A stretch of DNA of 64,000 nucleotides from Paraburkholderia sp. Ac-20340 (lineage in GTDB: Bacteria; Pseudomonadota; Gammaproteobacteria; Burkholderiales; Burkholderiaceae), in the NCBI RefSeq assembly GCF_017104965.1, contig NZ_JAAGPR010000002.1, positions 372,001 through 436,000 on the forward strand, given 5' to 3'. This document shows positions 45,741 through 55,698 of this stretch, piece after piece (the stretch's first letter is position 1; each line of letters opens with the position of its first letter). A program made the translations under genes and the position numbers. The notes below the pieces were generated by a model, which did not search any database, was not told the origin of the DNA, and was given only the letters and a program-made list of their open reading frames with translations.

Positions 45741-47876
45741 ATGTTTCGTTCGATCACCACGCTCTGGAAAAAATGGCGCGCCTCGCGCAGCGCCGGACAG
45801 CAACTCGACGCGCTGCTGGCGAGCGCCGACGCCGACGCCCCTTACGCCGAACGCAGCGACTGGCTGATCGAGCTTGCGCACTGGCTCCACCGCCGTGGCA
45901 AGCTCGACACCGACGCTGCGCTCAACACCGTTCCCGCCGACGACGCCCCGCAGCGCACGCCGCCCGAGCATGTGCGCGTGCGCTATCTGCTGCACGTGCT
46001 CGAGCGCAATCCGGCCTGGAAAGCGAACGTCGGCGCCATGGTGCGCAAGCTGCTGCGCGATAGCGACAGCATTTCGCTGCTCTGCGATGCCGGCATGCCG
46101 GTGCATTCGGGCCTGGTCGGCGCGCTGGTCGAGCGTGTGCAGGCTCAATTGATCCCGCCCGCGCCCAATCGCCGCGACCTCGCCGCGCTCGTCACGCTGA
46201 TGTTTCCGGCCGCTTACGATCCCGAGTGGATCTCGACGCTGCCCGCCGATCTGCTCAAGCGCCTGCAGGCGCTGATCGCCGAACCCGCGCCCGTGCTGGC
46301 AAGCGACCCGCCCGCCGAAGCCGCGACGGTGAAACTGCCGGGCGATTTTTCGCTCGACCTGCTTACGGCGCTGCACAACCTGACCTGCCAGATCAGCTCG
46401 ACGGGCCTTTCGCCGACGGTGCGCAGCCGCCTGTCCAGCGACGAAGCGCGCGTCGCCGTCGAAAAGCTGCCGTTCTTCCGCCTCACGCGCGCGATGCTCG
46501 CGGTGGAAAACGCCCGCGACGCGGGCGAACCCGCGCGGCTGCTGCAGGAAGTGAGCTGGCTGCGTCTGCTGCTCGACGACTGCCGCAAGGCCACCGACGA
46601 TGTCTTCGCGCATCTCTATCGCCATGGCGTGCGCGTGGACACGGTGTTTCAGGTGCAGCGCATGCGCATGCGCATCGTGCGCGCCGAGCGCCTGCTCGAC
46701 GCCTGGATGGCCGCCGACGATGCCCCGACGCAAGCGCGCCTCATCGCCGATCTGGTGCGCGCGAACCAGCGCAGCCAGAGCGTCTCGCATCTCGTGCGCA
46801 GCAACTTCGCGCTGCTTTCGCGCAAGGTCGTGGAGTTGTCCGCCGACACCGGCGAGCACTACATCGCACGCGATCGCGCCGAATATCTGACGATGCTGCG
46901 CATGGCAGCCGGCGGCGGCCTGGTCACCGCGGTGACGGTGTATGTGAAGTTCGGCGTGACGGGCGCGCATCTGCCATCGATGATCGAAGGGGTGTTCGCC
47001 GGTCTCAACTACGCGGTGAGCTTTCTGGTGATGCACTTCTGCCACTTCTCGCTGGCGACCAAGCAGCCCGCCATGACCGCGCCCACGCTCGCACGCGAAC
47101 TCGACGGCACGCATGTGGCGGCGGGACGTGCGCGCTTTGTCTCGTCGGTGGTGGCGCTGATCCGCACCCAGGCTGCGGCGGTGCTCGGCAACGTGCTGCT
47201 GGTGTTCCCGGCGTGTCTGGCGATCCAACTGGTGTGCGGCTGGCTGTTCCACGCGAACCTGATCTCGCCGCAGAAAGCGCACGCGACGCTGCAATCGTTC
47301 TCGCTGCTCGGGCCTACGCCGTTCTACGCCGCGCTCACGGGCGTGCTGCTGTGGGCGTCGAGCCTGTTCGCCGGTTGGGCCGACAACTGGTTCGTACTCC
47401 ATCGCGTCGAAGATGCGCTTGCGTGGAACCGGCGTCTGCGCATGACGCTGGGCGTTTCGGGCGCGGCGCGTCTGGCGCACTTTTGCCGAATCAACGCGGC
47501 GGGCGTGTGGGGCAATGTCGTGCTCGGCATGATGCTGGGCGTGGTGCCGGCGATCGTGTCGGCGGTGGCGTTCCACTTCGAGGTGCGGCACGTGACGCTG
47601 TCGGCGGGCTCGATCGGCGTGGCGATGGGCGTGCTGGGCACCAGCACGCTGAAAAGCGGCGAACTCTGGTGGGCCGTGGCCGGCGTCGCCAGCATGGCGG
47701 TGCTCAACGTGTCGGTGAGTTTTGCGCTCGCGCTGCAAATGGCGCTGCGCTCGCGTGACCTTGGCCGCCGCGACGTGCGCCCGCTGATGCGCGCATTCTG
47801 GCGCCGCGTCACGCGCCATCCGATCGATCTGGTCTGGCCGATCCGGCGCGCACAGTTGCGCGAGGACAACGAATGA
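45741..47876 (+). CDS. Gcr-family (so-called site-specific recombinase) membrane protein
   Basis: A 711-aa protein of the family often annotated as site-specific recombinase Gcr, after the gonococcal gene. The sequence does not look like a recombinase. Residues 1-390 are alpha-helical and charged, and the C-terminal half has about six or seven strongly hydrophobic helices (for example FAGLNYAVSFLVMHF, VLGNVLLVFPACLAIQLVCG, VVLGMMLGVVPAIVSAVAF). No tyrosine- or serine-recombinase motif is visible. ATG 45741 is chosen to match the MFRSITTLWKKWR start. It stands alone between the pqi operon and higBA, each side bounded by a stem-loop. Confidence 0.8.
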   Translation: MFRSITTLWKKWRASRSAGQQLDALLASADADAPYAERSDWLIELAHWLHRRGKLDTDAALNTVPADDAPQRTPPEHVRVRYLLHVLERNPAWKANVGAMVRKLLRDSDSISLLCDAGMPVHSGLVGALVERVQAQLIPPAPNRRDLAALVTLMFPAAYDPEWISTLPADLLKRLQALIAEPAPVLASDPPAEAATVKLPGDFSLDLLTALHNLTCQISSTGLSPTVRSRLSSDEARVAVEKLPFFRLTRAMLAVENARDAGEPARLLQEVSWLRLLLDDCRKATDDVFAHLYRHGVRVDTVFQVQRMRMRIVRAERLLDAWMAADDAPTQARLIADLVRANQRSQSVSHLVRSNFALLSRKVVELSADTGEHYIARDRAEYLTMLRMAAGGGLVTAVTVYVKFGVTGAHLPSMIEGVFAGLNYAVSFLVMHFCHFSLATKQPAMTAPTLARELDGTHVAAGRARFVSSVVALIRTQAAAVLGNVLLVFPACLAIQLVCGWLFHANLISPQKAHATLQSFSLLGPTPFYAALTGVLLWASSLFAGWADNWFVLHRVEDALAWNRRLRMTLGVSGAARLAHFCRINAAGVWGNVVLGMMLGVVPAIVSAVAFHFEVRHVTLSAGSIGVAMGVLGTSTLKSGELWWAVAGVASMAVLNVSVSFALALQMALRSRDLGRRDVRPLMRAFWRRVTRHPIDLVWPIRRAQLREDNE

Positions 47877-47960
47877 GCGTGCGGTTTTGTATGCCGGATG
47901 GCCAGTGATGCGGGTCGCCCTGATGCGGCCCAAACTGTCCGGCCAGCCTTGATGCCACGC

Positions 47961-48002
47961 TGAGGAACGCTCGCGCTCCGTGTTTCCAGGGAGCGTTCCT
48001 CA
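47961..48002. terminator. stem-loop after the Gcr-family gene
   Basis: TGAGGAACGCTC (47961-47972) and GAGCGTTCCTCA (47991-48002) form a perfect 12-bp stem with an 18-base loop, followed by ACTTTCTG. It lies between the membrane-protein gene and higB. Confidence 0.6.
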
Positions 48003-48068
48003 ACTTTCTGCACGATGGCGTGGCATCGCAAGGCGCTTGCCTCGTGTAGTCACATAGGCTACAGTCGC

Positions 48069-48347
48069 ATGATCAAAACCTTTCGGCACAAAGGTCTTGC
48101 ATCGTTTTTTCTGGACGGCAACAAGGCAGGTATTCAGGCGCATCACGCTCCGCGATTGCGCGTTTTGCTGGGCGCGCTCGAGTTGGCGTGCGGCCCGCAG
48201 GACATGAACTCGCCGCCCTGGCGCCTGCATGCGCTACGCGGCAATCTACGCGATCATTGGGCCGTCTGGGTAAATGGCAACTGGCGTCTCACCTTCACGT
48301 TCGAAGGCGAGGACGCCATTCTCCTCGATTATCAGGACTACCATTAA
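48069..48347 (+). CDS. higB: HigB-type toxin of a type II toxin-antitoxin pair
   Basis: A 92-aa RelE/HigB-superfamily protein, predicted to be a ribosome-dependent mRNA interferase. Typical features are MIKTFRHKGLASFFLDG at the start, HAPRLRVLLGAL, and the C-terminal GNLRDHWAVWVNGNWRLTF then DYQDYH. Toxin-before-antitoxin order is characteristic of higBA. ATG 48069 fits the family; the longer frame from 48015 is unlikely. A short inverted repeat TGTAG...CTACA (48045-48063) overlaps the probable promoter and may be a HigA site. The antitoxin follows nine bases later. Confidence 0.92.
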   Translation: MIKTFRHKGLASFFLDGNKAGIQAHHAPRLRVLLGALELACGPQDMNSPPWRLHALRGNLRDHWAVWVNGNWRLTFTFEGEDAILLDYQDYH

Positions 48348-48356
48348 AGGACAGGC

Positions 48357-48647
48357 ATGAGCAGCAGAATGCACAACCCGCCGCACCCCGGCGAGGTACT
48401 GCGCGACTGGATTCCGCAGGACATGACCGTGACCGAAGCCGCAAATGCGCTCCAGATCAACCGCGTGACGCTGTCGAATCTGCTGAACGGCAAGGCCAAC
48501 GTGACGGCGAATATCGCGCTGCGCCTGTCCGCGTGGCTCGGCACGTCGACCGATCTGTGGCTCGGCATGCAGAACCAGTGGGATTTGTGGCAGGCCAGCC
48601 AGCAGCCCCGGCCGAAGATCAAACCTTTGGTTCGGGATACGCTGTGA
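48357..48647 (+). CDS. higA: HigA antitoxin, XRE family
   Basis: A 96-aa antitoxin and autorepressor. The start region NPPHPGEVLRDWI is diagnostic of HigA; the helix-turn-helix is MTVTEAANALQINRVTLSNL then LNGKANVTANIALRLSAWLG, ending in WLGMQNQWDLWQA. It neutralises HigB by binding it and represses the operon. Nothing else in the surroundings suggests a mobile element. Confidence 0.95.
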   Translation: MSSRMHNPPHPGEVLRDWIPQDMTVTEAANALQINRVTLSNLLNGKANVTANIALRLSAWLGTSTDLWLGMQNQWDLWQASQQPRPKIKPLVRDTL

Positions 48648-48660
48648 GGTCTGTCCGGAC

Positions 48661-48704
48661 GGCGAACATGTGGCGAACATGCTGCAAACATGTTGCGAAC
48701 ACCA
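48661..48704. repeat. four-copy 11-bp tandem repeat after higA
   Basis: Units GGCGAACATGT, GGCGAACATGC, TGCAAACATGT and TGCGAACACCA run head to tail with an exact 11-bp period, 13 bp after the higA stop and about 30 bp before the rlmL -10 box. The period equals about one helical turn. Confidence 0.65.
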
Positions 48705-48733
48705 CGCCCACCGGCCCCGCCGCCTAACCCGCG

Positions 48734-48739
48734 TACAAT
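48734..48739 (+). promoter_or_regulatory. -10 box of the THUMP methyltransferase gene
   Basis: TACAAT lies 32 bp before the ATG at 48772. No -35 element is clear; the 11-bp repeats sit where an upstream regulator might bind. Confidence 0.4.
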
Positions 48740-48771
48740 AGCGCCTTCCCCGCAGCGTCACCTCTCTCCTC

Positions 48772-50082
48772 ATGTCTTTCGATTTCTTTGCTCCCTGCCC
48801 GCGTGGCCTTGAAGCCGCGCTCGCCGCCGAACTGGCCGAAACCGCGCAACGGCGTCTGCCGCCCGGCGCGCTCCAGGTCGGCGCCGAAGTCCCCGGCGGC
48901 GTGCATTTCCGCGGCAACTGGGCCGGCGGCATGGCCGCGAACCTGCATTCGCGCATCGCGAGCCGCGTGCTCCTGAAGCTCGCCCAGCGTCCCTATCGCG
49001 GCGAGCAGGACATCTACGCGCTCGCCCGCGAGCAGCAGTGGGAGAAATGGTTCTCGCCGAACGAGACGATCCGCATCGACATCACCGCGATCAAGTCGCC
49101 GCTGCGCAGCCTCGAATTCGCCACGCTGCGCGTGAAGGACGCGATCTGCGACCGCATGCGCGACAAGGCCGGCTCGCGTCCGAGCGTCGATACCGCGTAC
49201 CCTGATGTGCGCATCTTCGCCTTCCTGACCGCGACCGATTGCACGCTTTACCTCGACACGTCCGGCGAGCCGCTCTTCAAGCGCGGCTGGCGTCTGGACA
49301 AGGGCGCGGCGCCGCTGCGCGAAAACCTCGCCGCCGGCATCCTGCGTCTGACCAACTGGTCGCCCGAACAGCCGCTGTATGACCCGATGTGCGGCTCCGG
49401 CACCTTCCTCGCCGAAGCCTGCCAGGTCGCGCTGGATATCGCGCCGGGCCTGTCGCGCAGCTTCGGTTTCGAGCGTCTGAAGCAGTCCGATTCGGCCGCC
49501 TGGCGCCATCTGAAGAGCGAAGCCAATACGGCGCGCAACACGGCCATGAGCCGCGCAAAAGATCTGAAGATTTTCGGCAGCGACATTTCCGACGTCATGC
49601 TGGAGAAGGCCCGCGCCAACTTCGCACGCGCCGGTCTGGGCAATGTGCCGCTCAAGCAGATCGACGCGCGCAACATGACGCCGCCCGCCGAGGGCGACGG
49701 CATCCTCGTGGCAAACCCGCCGTATGGCGAGCGTATCGAAGTGCGCGGCCGCAACGCGCGCGGCGAACTGCGCGAGCGCAATCCGCGTGACGACGACGGC
49801 TACGACGCACCCGAATCGTTCCGCCGCGTCCACACCGACGCACCGGACGCCGAGTTCTTCCACGCGCTCGGCGACGCGCTCAAGCAGCGTTTCACCGGCT
49901 GGCGCGCGTTCTTCCTCACCTCGGATCGCAAGCTGCCGGGCCAGTTGCGTCTGCGCGAAGCCGCCAAGACGCCGCTCTTCAACGGCGCGCTCGAATGCCG
50001 TCTGTTCCGCTTCGACCTGATCGCGGGCAGCGTCCGCCAGCGTCCGGCGAAGGATGCATCGAGCGAAAACAGCGAAGGCTAA
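48772..50082 (+). CDS. rlmL: THUMP-domain class I rRNA N2-guanine methyltransferase
   Basis: A 436-aa enzyme resembling the N-terminal (RlmL) half of E. coli RlmKL, which methylates G2445 of 23S rRNA. A ferredoxin-like/THUMP region spans about residues 45-155 and includes IYALAREQQWEKWF. The methyltransferase domain has YDPMCGSGTFLAEACQVALD (AdoMet site) and LVANPPYGERIEV (catalytic NPPY). The C-terminal RlmK module of the E. coli fusion is absent, giving the shorter length usual in betaproteobacteria. The substrate is inferred from the family. Confidence 0.9.
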   Translation: MSFDFFAPCPRGLEAALAAELAETAQRRLPPGALQVGAEVPGGVHFRGNWAGGMAANLHSRIASRVLLKLAQRPYRGEQDIYALAREQQWEKWFSPNETIRIDITAIKSPLRSLEFATLRVKDAICDRMRDKAGSRPSVDTAYPDVRIFAFLTATDCTLYLDTSGEPLFKRGWRLDKGAAPLRENLAAGILRLTNWSPEQPLYDPMCGSGTFLAEACQVALDIAPGLSRSFGFERLKQSDSAAWRHLKSEANTARNTAMSRAKDLKIFGSDISDVMLEKARANFARAGLGNVPLKQIDARNMTPPAEGDGILVANPPYGERIEVRGRNARGELRERNPRDDDGYDAPESFRRVHTDAPDAEFFHALGDALKQRFTGWRAFFLTSDRKLPGQLRLREAAKTPLFNGALECRLFRFDLIAGSVRQRPAKDASSENSEG

Positions 50083-50091
50083 TAGCCTCGC

Positions 50092-50130
50092 ATCGGGCCG
50101 CCGCGCGCTTCAGACGCGCGCGGGCCCGAT
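50092..50130. terminator. hairpin shared by rlmL and the glycosyltransferase gene
   Basis: ATCGGGCC-GC-CGCGCGC pairs with GCGCGCGGGCCCGAT, a 15-bp stem with a two-base bulge and a short loop. It overlaps the last codons and stop of the convergent glycosyltransferase. Confidence 0.5.
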
Positions 50131-50904
50131 CTGCGCGCCGCCCGGCGCGACCGGCAGCGGATAGCCTGCGTAGTCGGGAAACAATCTCGGCAGCAGAAAC
50201 ATCGGCAAGGCGTACCGCGAGAAACAGCGCGACGTCGAAGCCGGATGAATCAGATGCAGGCAGCTCGCCTGCGTATCGTCCGCCGCCAGCACCTTTTCTC
50301 CCGCCGCCACCACGCGGCGGATGAAACTCTCGTCCTCGCCCAGATTCACATCGTCGTAATGCGCGATGTCGAACAGCGATTTGCGATACACATACGCGAA
50401 GCCATAAAACAGGATGAAATCGGCGCCGATTTTCATCTTGTCGTGAAACGTCACCGTGTTGACCGTTTGCCCGCTCAGTTCGTAGTGCAGACCAACGCGT
50501 GCATTCAGATCCATATAGCCGAGAAACTGCGTGTGCGGCGCGAACATCCAGAACGTCGATAACTTCATGAGCGCCGCGTCGTTCTCGCGCATCAAGCGCG
50601 TCATCTGTTCGAGATAGTGGGCGGCGTAGTGATCGTCATCGTCGAAATGGGCGATGGTGTCGGCGCGCGATTCGGCGACCAGCAGATTGCGCTTCGCGCC
50701 GATCGACATCGGCTCCTTCGACCAGTGATAGCGCACGCGCGCGTCGTTGCGCGCGAGTTGCTGCATGAAGGCGCTGGGCTGCGGGCTGTCGTCGAGCACC
50801 AGCCACTCCCAGTCGACGCGCTGACGCGCGACACAGCGCGCAATCGCCGGCAGAAACGCCTCGCGATTCGCGGTCGGCGTGATGATGGAGACGTTTGGAG
50901 ACAT
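50110..50904 (-). CDS. family 2 glycosyltransferase
   Basis: A 264-aa GT-A fold protein. The N-terminus VSIITPTANREAFLPAIARC is the GT2 nucleotide-binding start, and AHFDDDDHYAAHYLEQM carries the metal-binding DxD-type motif near residue 90. LGEDESFIRRVV is the usual acceptor-side acidic motif (ED). There is no membrane helix, so it acts in the cytoplasm or at the inner membrane face. The sugar and acceptor are unknown; it lies alone, not in a polysaccharide cluster. ATG 50904 is the start, because the longer frame runs back through the divergent VOC gene. Confidence 0.85.
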   Translation of the reverse strand: MSPNVSIITPTANREAFLPAIARCVARQRVDWEWLVLDDSPQPSAFMQQLARNDARVRYHWSKEPMSIGAKRNLLVAESRADTIAHFDDDDHYAAHYLEQMTRLMRENDAALMKLSTFWMFAPHTQFLGYMDLNARVGLHYELSGQTVNTVTFHDKMKIGADFILFYGFAYVYRKSLFDIAHYDDVNLGEDESFIRRVVAAGEKVLAADDTQASCLHLIHPASTSRCFSRYALPMFLLPRLFPDYAGYPLPVAPGGAQIGPARV

Positions 50905-51014
50905 GAGATGAAAGCGAGGCAATGGAGATGCGATGCGTCGATTACAACAAATCCGCGCGCGAGGCTCTCTCGAAAAAGTTCGAAACGCCGCGCGGCGGGT
51001 CATACCGCTAGCTA

Positions 51015-51032
51015 CTGACAGCACGCTGTCAG
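51015..51032. promoter_or_regulatory. palindromic operator candidate CTGACAGC-AC-GCTGTCAG
   Basis: A perfect 8-bp inverted repeat with a two-base centre in the 252-bp gap between the divergent glycosyltransferase and VOC genes. It has the symmetry and size of a dimeric repressor site. The WYL regulator encoded 0.7 kb downstream is the natural candidate to bind it; that link is an inference. Confidence 0.5.
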
Positions 51033-51156
51033 CAGGGGGTCTGCACACTGCCTCTACCCCACGCCGCACGCCACAAGCGGCCAGGGACGGCGCCCCGGCA
51101 TCCCGCCAGCCGCCGCCATCGAACCGCATCCGCCGTCGCCACTCAAGGAGTGCATC

Positions 51157-51573
51157 ATGTCCACCGAAATGCTCGAAGTGCCCCAGCTGTCCCAAGCTGC
51201 CCGCGTCATCTCGTGGTTCGAAATCCCCGCTCACGATCTCGATCGTGCGGCCCGCTTCTACGAATCCGCGCTCGATACTTCGCTGCAGCGCGAAGTCGTC
51301 GGCGGCGTGCCGATGGCGATCTTCGGTCACGCCGATAACGCCACCGGCGGCTGCATCGTTTTCAATCCGCAGGACGCCAAGCCGGACCCGAAAGGCGTGC
51401 TCGTGTATCTGAACGCGCAGCCCTCGGTCACGGCCGTGCTCGATCGCGTCGAGAAGGCCGGCGGCAAGAAGCAGGGCCCGGCGCTGGAGTTGCCGAACAA
51501 CTACGGCTATATCGGCTTCTTCATCGATACGGAAGGCAACCGCGTCGGGCTGCATGCCGCGAAGCTGGGCTAA
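51157..51573 (+). CDS. VOC-superfamily (glyoxalase-like) protein
   Basis: A 138-aa protein with the paired beta-alpha-beta-beta-beta fold of the vicinal oxygen chelate family: ISWFEIPAHDLDRAARFYES in the first module and VLVYLNAQPSVTAVLDRVEK then GYIGFFIDTEGNRVGLHAAK in the second. Members range from glyoxalases to antibiotic-binding proteins; the substrate cannot be told. CAAGGAGTG lies before the ATG. It precedes a WYL-domain regulator in the same direction, a pairing often seen for YafY-type regulators. Confidence 0.88.
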   Translation: MSTEMLEVPQLSQAARVISWFEIPAHDLDRAARFYESALDTSLQREVVGGVPMAIFGHADNATGGCIVFNPQDAKPDPKGVLVYLNAQPSVTAVLDRVEKAGGKKQGPALELPNNYGYIGFFIDTEGNRVGLHAAKLG

Positions 51574-51705
51574 GCCGGGCGCTCACGCCGCCACGCAGCG
51601 CGGGCCGTGCTGCGGGCGGCGCTATCATCTGCACAGCCTCACCCGCGGGCGCGCCCTCATGCGCTCCCTCAAGCGCGCCCTTCCTTCTTCTCCAGCGGCC
51701 CCACC

Positions 51706-52392
51706 ATGACCCGTCGCGCCGACCGCCTGTTCCAGATCGCCGAACTGCTGCGCGGGCGCCGTCTCACCACGGCGCAGCAGCTTGCGGAATGGCTCGCCGT
51801 GTCGCCGCGCACGGTTTATCGCGATGTGCGCGATCTACAGCTTTCGGGCGTGCCGATCGAAGGCGAAGCGGGCATCGGTTACCGGCTCGCGCGCACGGCC
51901 AGCCTGCCGCCGCTCACCTTCACCGCCGACGAACTCACCGCGCTCGCCGTCGGCGCCCGCATGGCCGAATCCTGGGGCGGCGCGGCACTCGCGGGCGGCG
52001 CGCGCGGGGCGCTGGCGAAAATCGCCGCTGCGATGCCGGCGGAAAAACGCGCCGTGCTCGAACGCATCGCCGTGTTCGCGCCGTCGTATCACGTCGATCC
52101 GGCGTACTCGGAAAAAGTGGACGCGCTGCATCGCGCCGTCGATTCGCGGCTCGTGGTGCGCTTCGCGTATTGCGACCGTATCGGCGCGCAAACGGAACGG
52201 CGCGTGTGGCCGCTCGGGCTCGTGTATTGGGGCGCGCAATGGACCGTGGGCGCGTGGTGCGAGATGCGCGAGGGCTTTCGCAATTTCAATATCGAGCGCA
52301 TGAATAGCGTGGAAGTGCTCGAACCGTTTCCCGATGTCAGCGGACGGCGGCTCGCCGATTATCTGCGCCATGTGAATGCGCCATCGCGATGA
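51706..52392 (+). CDS. YafY-family HTH/WYL-domain transcriptional regulator
   Basis: A 228-aa regulator with an N-terminal helix-turn-helix (RRADRLFQIAELLRGRRLTT then AQQLAEWLAVSPRTVYRDVRDL) and a C-terminal WYL domain, here with LVVRFAYCDRIGAQTERRVW and PLGLVYWGAQWTVGAWCEMR. WYL domains sense nucleic-acid or small-molecule ligands. ATG 51706 is chosen at the family start. It probably regulates the upstream VOC gene through the palindrome at 51015. It ends before a bidirectional terminator. Confidence 0.9.
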   Translation: MTRRADRLFQIAELLRGRRLTTAQQLAEWLAVSPRTVYRDVRDLQLSGVPIEGEAGIGYRLARTASLPPLTFTADELTALAVGARMAESWGGAALAGGARGALAKIAAAMPAEKRAVLERIAVFAPSYHVDPAYSEKVDALHRAVDSRLVVRFAYCDRIGAQTERRVWPLGLVYWGAQWTVGAWCEMREGFRNFNIERMNSVEVLEPFPDVSGRRLADYLRHVNAPSR

Positions 52393-52402
52393 CGTGCAAA
52401 CG

Positions 52403-52430
52403 AAAAAGCCCGCCAGTTAGCGGGCTTTTT
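52403..52430. terminator. bidirectional terminator between the WYL regulator and pntB
   Basis: AAAAAGCCCGC (52403-52413), CAGTTA loop, GCGGGCTTTTT (52420-52430). Confidence 0.95.
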
Positions 52431-52461
52431 CACGACCATCGAGCATGACAGCCAGAGGCGC

Positions 52462-53916
<1,455 letters not shown>

Positions 53917-54243
53917 TTACGCGCCCTCCTTGCCAGCCGCGGGGAGCTTTTTGGGCTCTTTCTTGCGGAACATCTCCAGCATTCGCCGTGTGACCAGAAA
54001 GCCGCCGAACACGTTCACGGCCGCCAGCAGCACGGCAAACGTGCCGAAGAACTTGCCCGCGCCGCCCACGGTCAAGCCGGTCGCCAGCATCGCGCCGACG
54101 ATCACGATCGCCGAAATCGCATTGGTCACGGCCATCAGCGGCGTATGCAGCGCGGGCGTGACATTCCAGACCACGTGATAGCCCACATACACGGCCAGCA
54201 CGAAGATGATCAGGTTGATGACGGTATGGTTGATCAGTTCCAT
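53917..54243 (-). CDS. pntAB: NAD(P) transhydrogenase subunit alpha-2 (membrane part)
   Basis: A 108-aa, four-helix membrane segment equivalent to the C-terminal part of E. coli PntA. The start [20 protein letters not shown] is followed by [20 protein letters not shown], a family signature. GAGAGGAGACC precedes ATG 54243; longer frames overlap pntAA. It is in the three-gene arrangement (alpha-1, alpha-2, beta) common in proteobacteria other than enterics. Confidence 0.96.
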   Translation of the reverse strand: MELINHTVINLIIFVLAVYVGYHVVWNVTPALHTPLMAVTNAISAIVIVGAMLATGLTVGGAGKFFGTFAVLLAAVNVFGGFLVTRRMLEMFRKKEPKKLPAAGKEGA

Positions 54244-54256
54244 TGCCGGTCTCCTC

Positions 54257-55408
54257 TCAGGTCTTGCGCGTGACGGCGCCGTCGCGGGCCAGCAGCGTGG
54301 CCGCGACGATATCGTCCGCGAGATCGATGTTGAGCGTGGCTTCCTTCGTGATGATGAGCTTGAGGAAGTCGAGCAGATTGCGCGCGTAGAGCGCCGAGGC
54401 ATCGGCGGCCACCATCGACGCGAGATTCGTGTAGCCGCAGATCTGTACGCCGTGCTGCGTGATCACCTGATCGGCGACGGTCAGCGGGCAGTTGCCGCCG
54501 CGCCGTCCCGTAGCCTGATCGGCGATGGGACCGCGTCCCGCCGCGAGGTCGATGACCACCGAACCCGGCTTCATCGCCTGCACCGTTTCCGATGGCAGCA
54601 GCGTGGGCGCGTCGCGGCCCGGAATCAGCGCGGTCGAAATGACGATGTCGGCCTGACGCGCGCGCTCGTGCACCAGGGCAGATTGCCGCGCCAGCCACGA
54701 AGGCGGCATCGGTCGCGCATAACCGCCTACGCCCACCGCTGCTTCGCGCTCCTCATCGGTTTCGTACGGCACGTCGAGGAATTTGGCGCCGAGCGATTCG
54801 ATCTGCTCCTTCACCGCCGGACGCACATCCGATGCTTCGATCACCGCGCCAAGGCGCTTGGCCGTCGCAATCGCCTGCAGGCCCGCCACGCCCGCGCCCA
54901 GGATCAGCACGCGCGCGGCCTTGACCGTGCCGGCGGCCGTCATCAGCATCGGCATGAAGCGCGGATACAGATTCGCCGCCACCAGCACCGCCTTGTAGCC
55001 GGCGATATTGGCCTGCGAGGACAGCACGTCGAGGCTTTGCGCGCGCGTGGTGCGCGGCGCGGCTTCGAGCGCGAACGCCGTCAGGCCCGCATCGGCGAGC
55101 TTCTGGGCGTTATCCGCATTGAATGGATCGAGCATGCCGGCCAGCACCGCGCCGCGTTTCATGAACGCGAGTTCGCTGACGCTGGGCGATTGCACCTTGA
55201 GTACGAGGTCGGCGCCGAAGGCGGCCGCCGCGTCGGCAATCTGCGCCCCGACCGCCGCATAGGCTTCGTCGGGAAAGCTGGCGCCGGTGCCGGCACCGGA
55301 CTGGATCGTGACCGTATGGCCCTGCGCGACGTACTTCTTGACTGTCTCCGGCGTCGCGGCCACGCGGCCTTCGTTCGCCCGGGTTTCCGCGGGCACTCCG
55401 ATATGCAT
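54257..55408 (-). CDS. pntAA: NAD(P) transhydrogenase subunit alpha-1
   Basis: A 383-aa soluble NAD(H)-binding domain I. The start [20 protein letters not shown] is the alanine dehydrogenase/PntA signature 1, and [20 protein letters not shown] is the Rossmann nucleotide loop (signature 2). It heads the pntAA-pntAB-pntB operon on the minus strand and is divergent from the nudix gene across a 290-bp gap with no other gene. An A-rich AGGAGGAAAC Shine-Dalgarno precedes the ATG. Confidence 0.96.
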   Translation of the reverse strand: MHIGVPAETRANEGRVAATPETVKKYVAQGHTVTIQSGAGTGASFPDEAYAAVGAQIADAAAAFGADLVLKVQSPSVSELAFMKRGAVLAGMLDPFNADNAQKLADAGLTAFALEAAPRTTRAQSLDVLSSQANIAGYKAVLVAANLYPRFMPMLMTAAGTVKAARVLILGAGVAGLQAIATAKRLGAVIEASDVRPAVKEQIESLGAKFLDVPYETDEEREAAVGVGGYARPMPPSWLARQSALVHERARQADIVISTALIPGRDAPTLLPSETVQAMKPGSVVIDLAAGRGPIADQATGRRGGNCPLTVADQVITQHGVQICGYTNLASMVAADASALYARNLLDFLKLIITKEATLNIDLADDIVAATLLARDGAVTRKT

Positions 55409-55679
55409 CGTTGTTTCCTCCTCGGCCTGCTTCTCTTTTTGATATGGCTCGTGTCAAAGGACAGAGCGGAGTAAGGCCGACGAGGCTCGCCGGCTCTTAT
55501 TGCAACGTTCTGGTACGGCTGAAACGGGCAATGCAACGGCAAACGACGCACCACTTTAACCGAAAGCAGCGACGGCTTTGAAGCGGGATTTATCCCTTTT
55601 TGTGCACTGCACACAACACTGCATGTCGTCCGACCGGACGGTCGGGGCCTGATCCGGCCCCGGGCAGCCTTGGGCGCGT

Positions 55680-55696
55680 GCCGGTAAAATACCGGC
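55680..55696 (+). promoter_or_regulatory. -10 box within an inverted repeat before the nudix gene
   Basis: GCCGGTA-AAA-TACCGGC is a perfect 7-bp inverted repeat containing TAAAAT (55685-55690), which ends nine bases before ATG 55699. If it is the -10, the transcript would be nearly leaderless and the repeat could serve as an operator. Confidence 0.45.
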
Positions 55697-55698
55697 CC

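Noticed and set aside
45741..47876. Mobile element or integrase suggested by the name site-specific recombinase
   Set aside because: No recombinase motif, no attachment-site repeats and no mobile genes nearby; the protein looks like a membrane protein.
44757..47933. Minus-strand open frame of about 1,060 codons
   Set aside because: Antisense to pqiC and the Gcr-family gene, with no domain or ribosome-binding site.
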